Shown: positions 17,752 to 27,411 of the stretch, piece after piece | How the letters are laid out: every line of letters starts with the position of its first letter | How positions within the stretch are numbered: position 1 is the stretch's first letter | Assembly: GCF_900109945.1 (NCBI RefSeq) | Contig: NZ_FOBX01000011.1 | Span: 186,001-250,000 of the forward strand | From: Bradyrhizobium sp. OK095 | GTDB taxonomy: Bacteria; Pseudomonadota; Alphaproteobacteria; Rhizobiales; Xanthobacteraceae | Direction of reading: 5' to 3' | Length of the DNA stretch: 64,000 nt | Made by a program: the position numbers and the translations under genes | Notes under the pieces: generated by a model | What the model was told of the DNA's origin: nothing | The model's database searches: none | The model's input: only the letters and a program-made list of their open reading frames with translations

Positions 17752-18513
17752 ATGCAGACGCAGGACGACAAGCAGTTTTCCGACGAGCAGAGCCACGAGA
17801 TCGCGGAGACCATTCGCGAGGAGCTCGCCAGGCGACGAATTTCCCGGCAGGCGCTGGCCGAGCAGGCCAAGCTCAGCCTGTCGACGTTGGAGAAGGTGCT
17901 CGGCGGCCGCCGGCCGTTCACGCTGGCGACGACGGTGCGGCTGGAGCAGGCGCTGGGTGTGTCCTTGCGCAAGAGCGCCGCCGTGGTGACGCCTCCGGCT
18001 GCAAATGACGTCGCGCCGGACAGCCTCGGCTCCTATTCGCATCGCGCCGTGACTTGGATCGAGGACGTCTACATCACGCTGCGGCCGTCCTTCGGCGACA
18101 AGGATGCGATCTTCGCCTACCGCACCGAGATCGTCTGGGAGCCAAAAGTCTCTTCGCTGGTGTTCCGCGAGGGCGAGCGGACCGATGCGGCCTATGAACA
18201 CACCGGCGAGGTCGCGGTGCCGCACCAGTCCGGCTTCATCTACCTCGTCATCATCAAGCACGGCCAGCACCGCGTGATCACGGTGTCGCGGCCGACGGTA
18301 ACAGGCGCGATGTACGGGATCATTTCGACGCTCCGCGCGGGCCCCGGCTCGCAGCTGACGCCGATTGCGGCGCCGATCGCCTATGTGCCCGCGCGAAATA
18401 TTGTCGATCCGTCCGTGGGCCGGATCACATCCGATCAGGCAAATTACAAGCTATACCGGGATCACCTTCGCCGCACCGTCGACGAATCTTTTGCGTTGTT
18501 TCTTCCCGCCTAG
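17752..18513 (+). CDS. XRE-family helix-turn-helix regulator with a C-terminal domain of unknown function
   Basis: A 253-aa cytoplasmic DNA-binding protein. The HTH lies at about residues 20-75 (SRQALAEQAKLSLSTLEKVL). The C-terminal 160 residues contain a beta-rich region (WIEDVYITLRPSFGDKDAIF) that resembles ligand-sensing modules but that I cannot name. The ATG at 17752 is chosen because translation upstream of it reads as intergenic sequence. It is divergent from the sortase-target operon and is the obvious candidate regulator of it, which is an inference from position. Confidence 0.8.
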   Translation: MQTQDDKQFSDEQSHEIAETIREELARRRISRQALAEQAKLSLSTLEKVLGGRRPFTLATTVRLEQALGVSLRKSAAVVTPPAANDVAPDSLGSYSHRAVTWIEDVYITLRPSFGDKDAIFAYRTEIVWEPKVSSLVFREGERTDAAYEHTGEVAVPHQSGFIYLVIIKHGQHRVITVSRPTVTGAMYGIISTLRAGPGSQLTPIAAPIAYVPARNIVDPSVGRITSDQANYKLYRDHLRRTVDESFALFLPA

Positions 18514-18568
18514 TTCCTGCGCCCGAGTCGGCGAGCCAAGCAATCATGTTAAGTCGTGAGATCCCGGC

Positions 18569-20059
18569 ATGAGTCCCGTCCGACCCATGTTCTCCATCAT
18601 CATCCCGCTCGAATATCACCGCGGGCAGTGGGAGCAATCCTGGCTCGGCTGGGTATCGCAGACCGCGGATAAGTCTCTCTATGAGATCATCCTGGTCGTG
18701 CCGCCGGATTTCACGGCACGCGAGGAGCTGAAGGCGCTCGCCGGCGACGAAACCCGGATCGAATATACCGGCTTGGGGCACGACATCGGGCTTTGCGCGT
18801 TCGGCGCGACCAAGGCCCGCGGCAACTATCTGTTCTTCACGGAGTCGCACTGCCGGCCCGAACCTGACGTGATCGCGCTCTGCATTCGCGCCATCGATGC
18901 TCATCCCGACTGGGCCGGCTTTTCCTGCCGTTCGGTCCCGATCTGCCACAATCGTCTCTCTGTTGCAGAAGCCGCCATGTACCAGGCCGACATCGAGTTC
19001 GGCATGACGCAGCATCCCTGGCGCAAAGTGCTGGACCAGTGTTTCGTGACGCGGCGCGACGTCTATTGGGAATGCGGCGGCCTGCGCGAGGAGTTCGGTC
19101 ATTTCGCCGAATGGTTGCTCGCGGCCGCATATCATGCCAGAGGCCATTACATTGGTTATCTGGAAGAGGCGCGCTTCCATCACCATTACATCGGCGAGCT
19201 CGGTGAATTGAAGAAGTTCACGCTCGATTTCGTGCAGGGCGAGGTCCGCTATCTCGGCGAGGACCTCCGCGATCCCGGTAGCGAGCTTCTCGAAATTCCC
19301 TTCGAATGGAGCAACCGCAGCGAACGCGATGCCGCGCTTGCCCGCAACGCGTTGATCGCACTCGTGCGCTATAGCCTCGCAGGCCGCGGTTGGCGGCGGC
19401 CCGATGAGAAATTGCGGGCCCTGCGGCGCTGGGCCGCGCCGGCGCTGCTCGGCGATCTCCCCGCGCGCGCTTCCGCGCGGCTGGCAGCATCATGTGCGCG
19501 AGGCGTGCTGGCTTTTCTGGCGTTTGCCGGATCGAGCAAGGCGGTCGCGCGATGGATGCGACGATATATCGCCGCGCTGATCCGGCTTCAGAGGCTCGAC
19601 TGCATTCATCGTCTGCGACGAGACGACGGGCTCGTCGCGGGCTCCCTTGGTGAGCATGTTCGTGCGCAAGCCGGATTCCATGCGATCGAGGCATTGGCCG
19701 GTCATACCTTCCGTTGGAGCGAACCGCAGGCTGCCGTCCGCATCAAGGGAAGCCCAGGCCGCAACACGGTCCGCATCCAAAGTCCCGCTCTCCGCGCGCC
19801 GCTGGAGAGGATCGGCGCGTATTTCTATCTCGATGGGGCGCGCGTCGATCCTGCCGCGATCGCGATTGGCCCGGGCAGCTACGCGCTGAATCTCGATTTG
19901 CCCGCCTCAGGCACGGCGACACTTGCGTGGATATGTCCTGTGTTCAGGGGCGTCGACGACGCGCGTTATCTTGGCCTGTCCGTCGTGTCCATCGACCTGG
20001 AACAGGAGCGCGGGTGGTCTGATGCGGGACCTTCCCTCGCGGTTGTAGCAGCGAATTGA
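18569..20059 (+). CDS. Family 2 glycosyltransferase-like protein
   Basis: A 496-aa protein. The N-terminal half is a GT-A domain (FSIIIPLEYHRGQWEQSW), with FFTESHCRPEPD in the position of the DxD loop. That motif is atypical and may signal altered catalysis. The remainder has no domain I recognise; the last 130 residues look beta-rich. It follows the XRE gene by 55 bases on the same strand, so the two may be cotranscribed. It is the third glycosyltransferase-type gene around the sortase pair. Start ATG 18569; ATG 18587 is also possible. Confidence 0.72.
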   Translation: MSPVRPMFSIIIPLEYHRGQWEQSWLGWVSQTADKSLYEIILVVPPDFTAREELKALAGDETRIEYTGLGHDIGLCAFGATKARGNYLFFTESHCRPEPDVIALCIRAIDAHPDWAGFSCRSVPICHNRLSVAEAAMYQADIEFGMTQHPWRKVLDQCFVTRRDVYWECGGLREEFGHFAEWLLAAAYHARGHYIGYLEEARFHHHYIGELGELKKFTLDFVQGEVRYLGEDLRDPGSELLEIPFEWSNRSERDAALARNALIALVRYSLAGRGWRRPDEKLRALRRWAAPALLGDLPARASARLAASCARGVLAFLAFAGSSKAVARWMRRYIAALIRLQRLDCIHRLRRDDGLVAGSLGEHVRAQAGFHAIEALAGHTFRWSEPQAAVRIKGSPGRNTVRIQSPALRAPLERIGAYFYLDGARVDPAAIAIGPGSYALNLDLPASGTATLAWICPVFRGVDDARYLGLSVVSIDLEQERGWSDAGPSLAVVAAN

Positions 20060-20086
20060 TCGCCTTGTCGGCCGCGTGGGCAAAAT

Positions 20087-20112
20087 GAATGGCGGCACTT
20101 CAGCCGCCATTC
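20087..20112. terminator. Bidirectional hairpin between convergent genes
   Basis: GAATGGCGGC and GCCGCCATTC form a perfect 10-base-pair stem with a six-base loop. It lies between the convergent ends at 20059 and 20141, with an A-tract on its left that gives a U-rich end on the minus strand. Confidence 0.8.
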
Positions 20113-20140
20113 GGTAGGTCTCACGGTTCGGCAAGTCGCG

Positions 20141-21361
20141 TCAGCCGCCCGTTTCCGCGCTGATGATGTCGCCGAACAGCTCCCACTGGCCCTTCTTGAA
20201 CCGCCACATCTTGAGCTGCTCGATCGGCGCGAAGTCGGTGGACGAGGTGTTGATCCTGATGCCGGGGATCAGCGTGTCGGGCACGAAGTCCTTGAGGCTG
20301 GCGGCCTGCTTCATCACGTTCTCGCGGGTCAGATTGTCGCCCGACTGCTTCAGCACCTGCACCATGGTCTGGGCCGCGGCATAGGCGTAAACCAGGTTGG
20401 CGTCCGAAATGTTCGCGCCGGGCATGTACTTGTCGATGAAGACCATGAACTTCTTCATGCCTTCGTCGTCCTTCCACTGCGGATCCGACGCGTCCTTCAG
20501 ATAGCCCGCCGACAGCACGCCTTCGGAGGCTTCGAGGCCGGCCGGCTTCATCACCGCGCCGATCGACACCGAGACGTCGGTCATGAGGTGCATCGGCTTC
20601 CACTCCAGCTCCGCGATCTTCTTGATGGCTTGAGCTGCGAATTTCGGGGTTGCGATGTTGACGAAAGTATCGGCGCCAGTGCCCTTGAGCTTGACGATAT
20701 GGGCATCGATCGAAGGCTCCGACGTTTCGTAGCTTTCTTCGGCCACGATCAGCTTCGATGCCTTGTCGCCGAACACGTCCTTGATGCCGGCGAGGTAGTC
20801 CTTGCCGAAATCGTCGTTGGCATAGAAGATCGCGACCTTCGCGTCCGGCTTCTCCTTCAGAATGTATTTTGCGAAGATTTGCGCCTCGACCCGGTAACTG
20901 GGCTGGAAGCCCATGGTCCAGGGAAAGCTCTTCGGGTCGTTCCACTTGCTGGCGCCGGTGGCGAGGAAGAGCTGCGGCACCTTCTTGGAATTATGATATT
21001 TCTGCACGGCGGTCTGTGTCGGCGTTCCCAGCGCGTTGAACACCAGGAAGACCTCGTCGCTCTCGATCAGCTTGCGGATCTGCTCCACGGTTTTCGGCGG
21101 CGAGTAGCCGTCGTCATAGGAAATCCAGTTGATCTTGCGGCCGTTGATGCCGCCCTGGTCGTTGATCATCTTGAAATAGGCTTCCTCGGTCTTGCCGATG
21201 ACGCCGTAGGCGGACGCAGGACCCGAATAGGCCTCGACATTGCCGATCTTGATTTCGGTGTCGGTGACGCCGGTGTCGTACGCTTTCTGCGCGTAAGCAC
21301 CCTGGGCGGTGAACAACGTCAATGCCGTTGCTGCGGCAAATAGGGCGAGTTTCTTGTTCAT
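20141..21361 (-). CDS. ABC transporter substrate-binding protein (branched-chain amino acid/LivK type)
   Basis: A 406-aa periplasmic receptor. A signal peptide (residues 1-24, ending AYAQ) is followed by a type I periplasmic-binding fold (IKIGNVEAYSGPASAYGVIG). The ATG at 21361 begins the signal peptide; the frame extends upstream without coding character. No permease or ATPase gene lies beside it. It is downstream of an acyl-CoA synthetase on the same strand, so its ligand may be the acid that the neighbouring catabolic genes degrade. It was called from fold and leader; the ligand is unknown. Confidence 0.9.
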   Translation of the reverse strand: MNKKLALFAAATALTLFTAQGAYAQKAYDTGVTDTEIKIGNVEAYSGPASAYGVIGKTEEAYFKMINDQGGINGRKINWISYDDGYSPPKTVEQIRKLIESDEVFLVFNALGTPTQTAVQKYHNSKKVPQLFLATGASKWNDPKSFPWTMGFQPSYRVEAQIFAKYILKEKPDAKVAIFYANDDFGKDYLAGIKDVFGDKASKLIVAEESYETSEPSIDAHIVKLKGTGADTFVNIATPKFAAQAIKKIAELEWKPMHLMTDVSVSIGAVMKPAGLEASEGVLSAGYLKDASDPQWKDDEGMKKFMVFIDKYMPGANISDANLVYAYAAAQTMVQVLKQSGDNLTRENVMKQAASLKDFVPDTLIPGIRINTSSTDFAPIEQLKMWRFKKGQWELFGDIISAETGG

Positions 21362-21437
21362 GAAAATTCCTTGAATTTTTCCTTGGGGTTTTCTTTGCGG
21401 TTTCTTCTGGGTTTGAGCAGGCACGTCAGAAACGAAG

Positions 21438-21458
21438 AAGCGCCCGTAAGGGGCGCTT
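21438..21458 (-). terminator. Hairpin after the acyl-CoA synthetase
   Basis: AAGCGCCC and GGGCGCTT form an eight-base stem with a five-base loop, starting right behind the stop codon at 21462. On the minus strand it is followed by TTCTTCGTTTC, which is mildly U-rich. It separates the synthetase from the binding-protein gene, so the latter may have its own promoter. Confidence 0.65.
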
Positions 21459-21461
21459 TGG

Positions 21462-23012
21462 TCAGGCGTTGGCGACTTTCTTGTCGACCTCGGAAGTGAC
21501 CGAGAATTCCTTGCGCAACGTCGGCTTGTGGATCTTGCCGGTGGCGTTGCGCGGCAGCGCATCGACGAACCGGACCTGGCGCGGACATTTGAAGCGCGCG
21601 AGATTGGCGGCGCAATGCGCGAAGACATCGGCCTCGGTCAGCTGTTGGCCCGGCTTGACCGCAACGATGGCGAGCCCCACTTCGCCCCATTGCGGATCCG
21701 GAATGCCGATCACGGCGGCTTCCGCAATCGCCGTGAGCTGATGCAGGACGTTCTCGACCTCGGCCGGATAGACGTTCTCGCCGCCGGAGATGTACATGTC
21801 CTTCCAGCGGTCGACGATGTAGTAGAAACCTTCCTCGTCGATGCGCGTTGCATCGCCCGTGTGCAGCCAGCCGTCAGTGAAGGACGATCTGTTCGCTTCC
21901 GGCCTGTTCCAGTAGCCCGGCGTGATGTTCGGCCCCTTGACCCAGAGTTCGCCGAGCTCGCCGACACTGGCATCGCTGCCGTCGGGTCGCACGATCCGCA
22001 CTTCGGTGTGCAGCACCGGCTTGCCGGCGGAGCCTGCTTTGCGCGCCGCATCCTCGCGGTCGAGCACCAGCACGGCGGGCGAGGTCTCGGTCATGCCGTA
22101 GCCCTGCTGGAGCGCGACGCCGCGCGCCTCCCACACTTTCAGCAGCGGCACCGGCATCGGTGCGCCGCCGACACCACCGACGATCAGCCTGCCAAGGTCA
22201 GTCGTCGCGAAGGCCGGATGCTGCGCCATGAACTGGTAGATCGCGGGCACGCCGAAGAACACGTTGATGCCCTGCGCGGGGTCGTTGATCAGGCCGAGCG
22301 CGGTGCCGGGATCGAAGGCGCGCATGATCATGACGGTGCCGCCGGCATGCAGCACCGGATTGGTGTAGCAGTTGAGCCCGCCGGTGTGGAACAGCGGCAG
22401 CACGGTGAGCAGCACCGATGACGGCCCAATGCAGGCGGGGCCACCGAGATTGACGCAGTTCCAGAAGGTCATGCCATGGGTGATGGTCGCGCCCTTCGGA
22501 TGACCCGTGGTGCCCGACGTGTACATGATGGTCGAGACGTCATCGAGCGTGACCTCCTCGATCCGGTCGAGCGGCTTGGCGGCCGCGATGCCGGCCTCAT
22601 AGGCGCCGCCGGGACCGAGCAGCAGGCTGGTGCCAATGCCGCACAGTTTCGCCACCGCAAGCGCGGTCTCGGCGAGATCGGTGTCGTGGATCATCACGTC
22701 AGGCGCGCAATCGCCGGTGATGAACTGAAGCTCGGGAACGGTGAGGCGGGTGTTGAGAGGCACGAAGATCGCGCCCAGCCGTCCGCAGGCGAACTGCACC
22801 TCCAGCGTATCGGTCGTGTTCAGTGCCAGCACCGCGACGCGGTCGCCGCGCGAGACCTCGAGGGTGTCACGGAGGAATCCCGCCAGACGGGAGATTCGCG
22901 CATCGAGCTGCGCATAAGTGAAGCGGCGCTCACTCGCGAGGTCGATGACCGCGAGCTTGCCAGGCGTGCGGCGGCCATGATGGACGATCCAGTCGTAATA
23001 ACGAACGGCCAA
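21462..23012 (-). CDS. AMP-forming acyl-CoA synthetase
   Basis: A 516-aa enzyme that activates a carboxylic acid to its CoA ester through an acyl-adenylate. The P-loop is TSGTTGHPKG, followed by YGMTETSP, the hinge region GFYYIVDRWKDMYISGGENV, and the C-terminal catalytic lysine in RNATGKIHK. The open frame reaches back to 23555, but I place the start at TTG 23012: a GGGAGGGA ribosome site stands just before it and the protein then has family length. It is divergent from the acyl-CoA dehydrogenase operon at 23280, for which it probably supplies the substrate. Confidence 0.9.
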   Translation of the reverse strand: MAVRYYDWIVHHGRRTPGKLAVIDLASERRFTYAQLDARISRLAGFLRDTLEVSRGDRVAVLALNTTDTLEVQFACGRLGAIFVPLNTRLTVPELQFITGDCAPDVMIHDTDLAETALAVAKLCGIGTSLLLGPGGAYEAGIAAAKPLDRIEEVTLDDVSTIMYTSGTTGHPKGATITHGMTFWNCVNLGGPACIGPSSVLLTVLPLFHTGGLNCYTNPVLHAGGTVMIMRAFDPGTALGLINDPAQGINVFFGVPAIYQFMAQHPAFATTDLGRLIVGGVGGAPMPVPLLKVWEARGVALQQGYGMTETSPAVLVLDREDAARKAGSAGKPVLHTEVRIVRPDGSDASVGELGELWVKGPNITPGYWNRPEANRSSFTDGWLHTGDATRIDEEGFYYIVDRWKDMYISGGENVYPAEVENVLHQLTAIAEAAVIGIPDPQWGEVGLAIVAVKPGQQLTEADVFAHCAANLARFKCPRQVRFVDALPRNATGKIHKPTLRKEFSVTSEVDKKVANA

Positions 23013-23279
23013 AAATCCCTCCCTCGGCGGACTTGCGTCGCCTCGTCCCTTCTTGCTGTGCACTATGCCCGGCGTGGCCCTGGGGCCAGCCGGAGTTTGT
23101 GCAGCACGTCTTTTTTTTGCCCCGGAGTTGGCCTGCGAGGGACGAAAATCGTCTTGCGTTGAGTTGCTAGGCCATGGCCAGCCGTGGAACGGTTCCCCAG
23201 TCAGCCACTCTGCGCAAGTGAACTGCAAATGTTCCAGCCATGGTGGACAGGACGAATGCGCCACCGAGGCGAGAATGCG
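23013..23279. promoter_or_regulatory. Divergent promoter region of the acyl-CoA catabolic cluster
   Basis: About 267 bases between the synthetase (-) and the first acyl-CoA dehydrogenase (+). It must carry both promoters. An 11-base dyad GGAACGGTTCC lies at 23186-23196. The AraC regulator at 26423 could act here, but I see no copy of the TGACAGCGC motif found upstream of that gene. Confidence 0.4.
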
Positions 23280-24416
23280 ATGAAGAGCCCGTTCTATACC
23301 GCCGAGCATGACGCCTTTCGCGACGTCATGCGCCGCTTCGTTGACAAGGAGATCGCGCCGTTCGCCCATGAATGGGACGAAGCCGGTGAATTCCCCCGCG
23401 CGCTCTATCGCAAGGCCGCCGAGATTGGGCTGCTGGGGCTCGGATTCCCCGAGGAATATGGCGGGATCGCCGCCGACCAGTTCATGAAGATCGTCGCCAG
23501 CCAGGAATTGGCGCGGGCCGGCGCCGGTGGCATCAGCGCCAGCCTGATGAGCCACACCATTGGCTCGCCGCCGATCGCGCGCGCGGCGCGGCCGGAGGTG
23601 AAGGCGCGTGTGCTGCCGCAGGTGCTGGCGGGTGAGAAGATTTCCGCGCTCGCGATCACCGAGCCGGGCGGCGGTTCGGACGTTGCGAATCTACGGACGA
23701 GGGCGCGGCGCGACGGCGATCACTACGTCGTGAGCGGCGAAAAAACCTTCATCACCTCAGGGATGCGCGCGGACTATCTGACGGTTGCGGTGCGCACCGG
23801 CGGCGAGGGCGCCGGCGGCGTCAGCCTGCTCCTGATCGAGGGCGATACGCCCGGCCTTTCCAAGACAAAGCTGAAGAAGATGGGCTGGTGGGCCTCCGAT
23901 ACTGCGACGCTGCATTTCGACGACTGCCGCGTGCCGGCCGAAAATCTGATCGGCGAGGAAGGCCAGGGCTTCAAGATCATCATGCAAAACTTCAACAGCG
24001 AGCGCATGGGCATGGCGGCCGGATGCACGGCCTTCGCCCGCGTCTGCCTCGACGAAGCCATCGCCTACGCCAAGGAGCGCAAGACTTTTGGCAAGCCGCT
24101 GGCTCAGCATCAGGTCATCAGGCACAAGATCGTGGACATGGCGCAGAAGGTCGCGGCGTCGCAATCAATGCTGGAGATGCTGGCCTGGCGGTTGGAGCAG
24201 GGCGAGAGCCCGGTCGCCGAAATCTGCATGATGAAGAACCAGGCGACGCAGACCATGGCGTTCTGCGCCTCGGAAGCCGTGCAGATCTTTGGCGGCGCCG
24301 GCTTCATGCGCGGCATCAAGGCCGAGCGCATCTACCGCGAGGTCAAGGTCAACGCCATCGGCGGCGGCACCGAGGAGATCATGAAGGATCTCGCCAGCCG
24401 GCAGATGGGGTTATGA
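23280..24416 (+). CDS. Acyl-CoA dehydrogenase
   Basis: A 378-aa flavoenzyme that introduces an alpha-beta double bond into an acyl-CoA. The FAD/substrate motifs ALAITEPGGGSDVANL and ERKTFGKPL are present. Near the C-terminus the usual IYEGT motif reads AIGGGTEE, so the catalytic glutamate is not at the medium-chain position. A glutamate in NSERMGM sits where isovaleryl-CoA and long-chain dehydrogenases keep theirs. The ATG at 23280 begins the conserved protein; the open frame extends upstream without homology. A second dehydrogenase follows after 12 bases. Confidence 0.9.
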   Translation: MKSPFYTAEHDAFRDVMRRFVDKEIAPFAHEWDEAGEFPRALYRKAAEIGLLGLGFPEEYGGIAADQFMKIVASQELARAGAGGISASLMSHTIGSPPIARAARPEVKARVLPQVLAGEKISALAITEPGGGSDVANLRTRARRDGDHYVVSGEKTFITSGMRADYLTVAVRTGGEGAGGVSLLLIEGDTPGLSKTKLKKMGWWASDTATLHFDDCRVPAENLIGEEGQGFKIIMQNFNSERMGMAAGCTAFARVCLDEAIAYAKERKTFGKPLAQHQVIRHKIVDMAQKVAASQSMLEMLAWRLEQGESPVAEICMMKNQATQTMAFCASEAVQIFGGAGFMRGIKAERIYREVKVNAIGGGTEEIMKDLASRQMGL

Positions 24417-24428
24417 CGAGAGGAAGAG

Positions 24429-25591
<1,163 letters not shown>

Positions 25592-25592
<1 letters not shown>

Positions 25593-26248
25593 TGATCACG
25601 CTCTATCACTGCGACGGCGCGCGCTCCTTCCGTCCACTATGGATGCTGGAGGAAATGGGGCTTCCTTACGAATTGAAGATGCTGCCGTTCCCGCCGCGCG
25701 TCTTCGCCAAGGAATATCTCGCAATCAATCCGCTGGGCACGATTCCCTTCATGGTCGACGGCGAAGCCAAGATGACCGAGTCTTCCGGCATCTGCCACTA
25801 TCTCGGCATCAAGCACGGTCCGACGCCGCTGATGGTCGGTCCCGAGGATCCCGCCTATGGCGCCTTCCTGAACTGGATGTATTTTTCCGACGCCACGTTA
25901 ACCTTCCCGCAAACGCTGGTGCTCCGGTACACCCAGCTCGAGCCGGAGGAGCGCCGCAATCCGCAGGTCGCCACCGATTATGCAAAATGGTTTTTGGGAC
26001 GCTTGCGCGCTGTCGAGGCAGCGACAGGCAATGCCGAAACATTGTGCGCGGGCCGTTTCACCGCCGCTGACATTGTCATCGGATACGCGCTCCGCCTCGC
26101 CGACAATATCGGCCTCGCCAAGGATTTTGGGCCAAATGTCGCGGCCTATTGGGCGCGATTGCAGCAGCGCGACGGTTTCAAGCGCGCGGTTGCTGCGGAG
26201 CAGAAGGCAGGCGCCGAGCAGAATGTTGCGCCGCGCGTGAGGGCGTAA
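25592..26248 (+). CDS. Glutathione S-transferase family protein
   Basis: A 218-aa cytosolic protein with an N-terminal thioredoxin-like GST domain (residues 1-78; the NPLGTIPFMVDG motif has the cis-proline, and TESSGICHYL contacts glutathione) and an all-helical C-terminal domain. The ATG at 25592 overlaps the stop of the preceding dehydrogenase, so the genes are translationally coupled. Inside a catabolic operon it may isomerise or conjugate an unsaturated intermediate. That role is inferred from position. Confidence 0.9.
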
Positions 26249-26331
26249 GCCGGCGAAGGCTGGGACTATTGTCTCATAACGGCTCCGGACGGCGCAACGC
26301 CCGTCCTGAACTGGCGATGTTTTGCGCTCCA

Positions 26332-26359
26332 TGACAGCGCTATCCCGCCGTGACAGCGC
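26332..26359. promoter_or_regulatory. Direct repeats upstream of the AraC regulator
   Basis: TGACAGCGC occurs at 26332-26340 and again at 26351-26359, about 19 bases apart, 64-91 bases before the AraC start. AraC-family proteins typically bind paired direct repeats roughly two helical turns apart, so this is a candidate self-regulatory site. Confidence 0.45.
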
Positions 26360-26422
26360 CCAAATTTCCGCTAAGGTGATTTCCGTCCGCAGCGGCCATA
26401 GAGCCGCGCGAGGAGGATCCCA

Positions 26423-27223
26423 ATGGAAGATAACGGTCGCGAATCCGACCATCTCATGCTGATCACGCCCGAGCGGGTCTTCTATGCCGGCTTGCTCGGC
26501 CGCCCCCGCAAGCGGACGCCTGGTTGCTGCCATGTCTATGTGGCCGTGAAAGGCAGCCTGCATCTGACCATCGACGATGTCCTCGCCACCGGCGAACTGT
26601 TCGTCACCCTGCCGAACCAGCGGCATTCCATTGCCAGCGATTACCGCACTGCAATCAGCGTCACGCTTGAGCCGGAGAGCATGCCGGATGGCGTGATCGA
26701 GGCCCTGGCCGCGCGGCTGATGGGACCCGACCGGGCCGTCTATGCCCGAAAAATCCTTGCGGCCTACGCGCTGCTGCGGCAGCGCCGCTATAACGACATC
26801 AACACCGCCGAGTTCGACGAGATGTGTTTTGGCGAGGCGCTGCCGCGCCGCGTGCTCGACCCGCGCGTGATGCGCGCCGCCGCCCGCATCGGGCGCTTCT
26901 CCGGCGAGCCGGTGACGGCGGATACTTGCGCGGCGGAAGCAGGCCTCTCCGCCTCGCGCTTCCTGCATCTGTTCAAGGAGGAGACCGGCATCTCGTTCCG
27001 CTCCTTCCGCGCCTGGAAGCGTGCGCGGCATCTGCTGCACTTCGCCAACCAGGACCTCAACCTTGCCCATCTCGCGCAGGACATCGGCTATCCCGACTCC
27101 ACGCATTTCAGCCACTCGATCCGCCGCTTCTACGGGTTGAAGCCGCGCGCGATCTTCGTAGGTTCGCGGGATCTGGCGATCTATCGGAGCAGCGAGACGG
27201 TGAGGCTCGCGGAGGCGAGCTAG
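26423..27223 (+). CDS. AraC family transcriptional regulator
   Basis: A 266-aa DNA-binding protein. The C-terminal 100 residues contain two helix-turn-helix motifs (GLSASRFLHLFKEETGISFR and DIGYPDSTHFSHSIRRFYGL), the AraC/XylS signature. The N-terminal 110 residues are a cupin-like sensing domain (VAVKGSLHLTIDD). GAGGAGGAT precedes the ATG. It lies between the dehydrogenase/GST genes and the BKACE/carboxylase genes, so it is the probable regulator of the cluster. Confidence 0.9.
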   Translation: MEDNGRESDHLMLITPERVFYAGLLGRPRKRTPGCCHVYVAVKGSLHLTIDDVLATGELFVTLPNQRHSIASDYRTAISVTLEPESMPDGVIEALAARLMGPDRAVYARKILAAYALLRQRRYNDINTAEFDEMCFGEALPRRVLDPRVMRAAARIGRFSGEPVTADTCAAEAGLSASRFLHLFKEETGISFRSFRAWKRARHLLHFANQDLNLAHLAQDIGYPDSTHFSHSIRRFYGLKPRAIFVGSRDLAIYRSSETVRLAEAS

Positions 27224-27235
27224 ATCGGCTCTCGT

Positions 27236-27319
27236 AGGGTGGGTTAGCGAAGCGTAACCCACCACGTCTGGCTCCGCGAAAACCAAAGAGGTGGGTTACG
27301 CCTTCGGCTAACCCACCCT
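27236..27319. repeat. Double palindromic repeat (GTAACCC family)
   Basis: Two hairpins face each other: GGTGGGTTA/TAACCCACC around GCGAAGCG (27238-27263), and GTGGGTTA/TAACCCAC around CGCCTTCGGC (27291-27316). The outer ends also pair (AGGGTGGGTTA with TAACCCACCCT). The core is shared with 9412-9445. It lies between the AraC and BKACE genes and resembles a bacterial interspersed mosaic element made of inverted REP units. Confidence 0.8.
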
Positions 27320-27411
27320 GCGATTCGTCGTTCTTTTCCAGCTTCTCCGCGCAAGAAGCCGCATGCCGCGCGTCACATGATCGCAAGCGTTGAATTCTCA
27401 ACCTGCGAGAC

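Noticed and set aside
17568-17972. N-terminal extension of the sortase target
   Set aside because: It is antisense to the XRE gene and precedes a proper signal segment; the ATG at 17567 is better.
23013-23555. Extension of the acyl-CoA synthetase to 23555
   Set aside because: It would overlap the start of the divergent dehydrogenase gene; a TTG with a strong ribosome site at 23012 gives the family length.
27236-27319. CRISPR-like repeat
   Set aside because: Only two inverted units with no spacers or cas genes; it fits REP/BIME-type hairpins instead.
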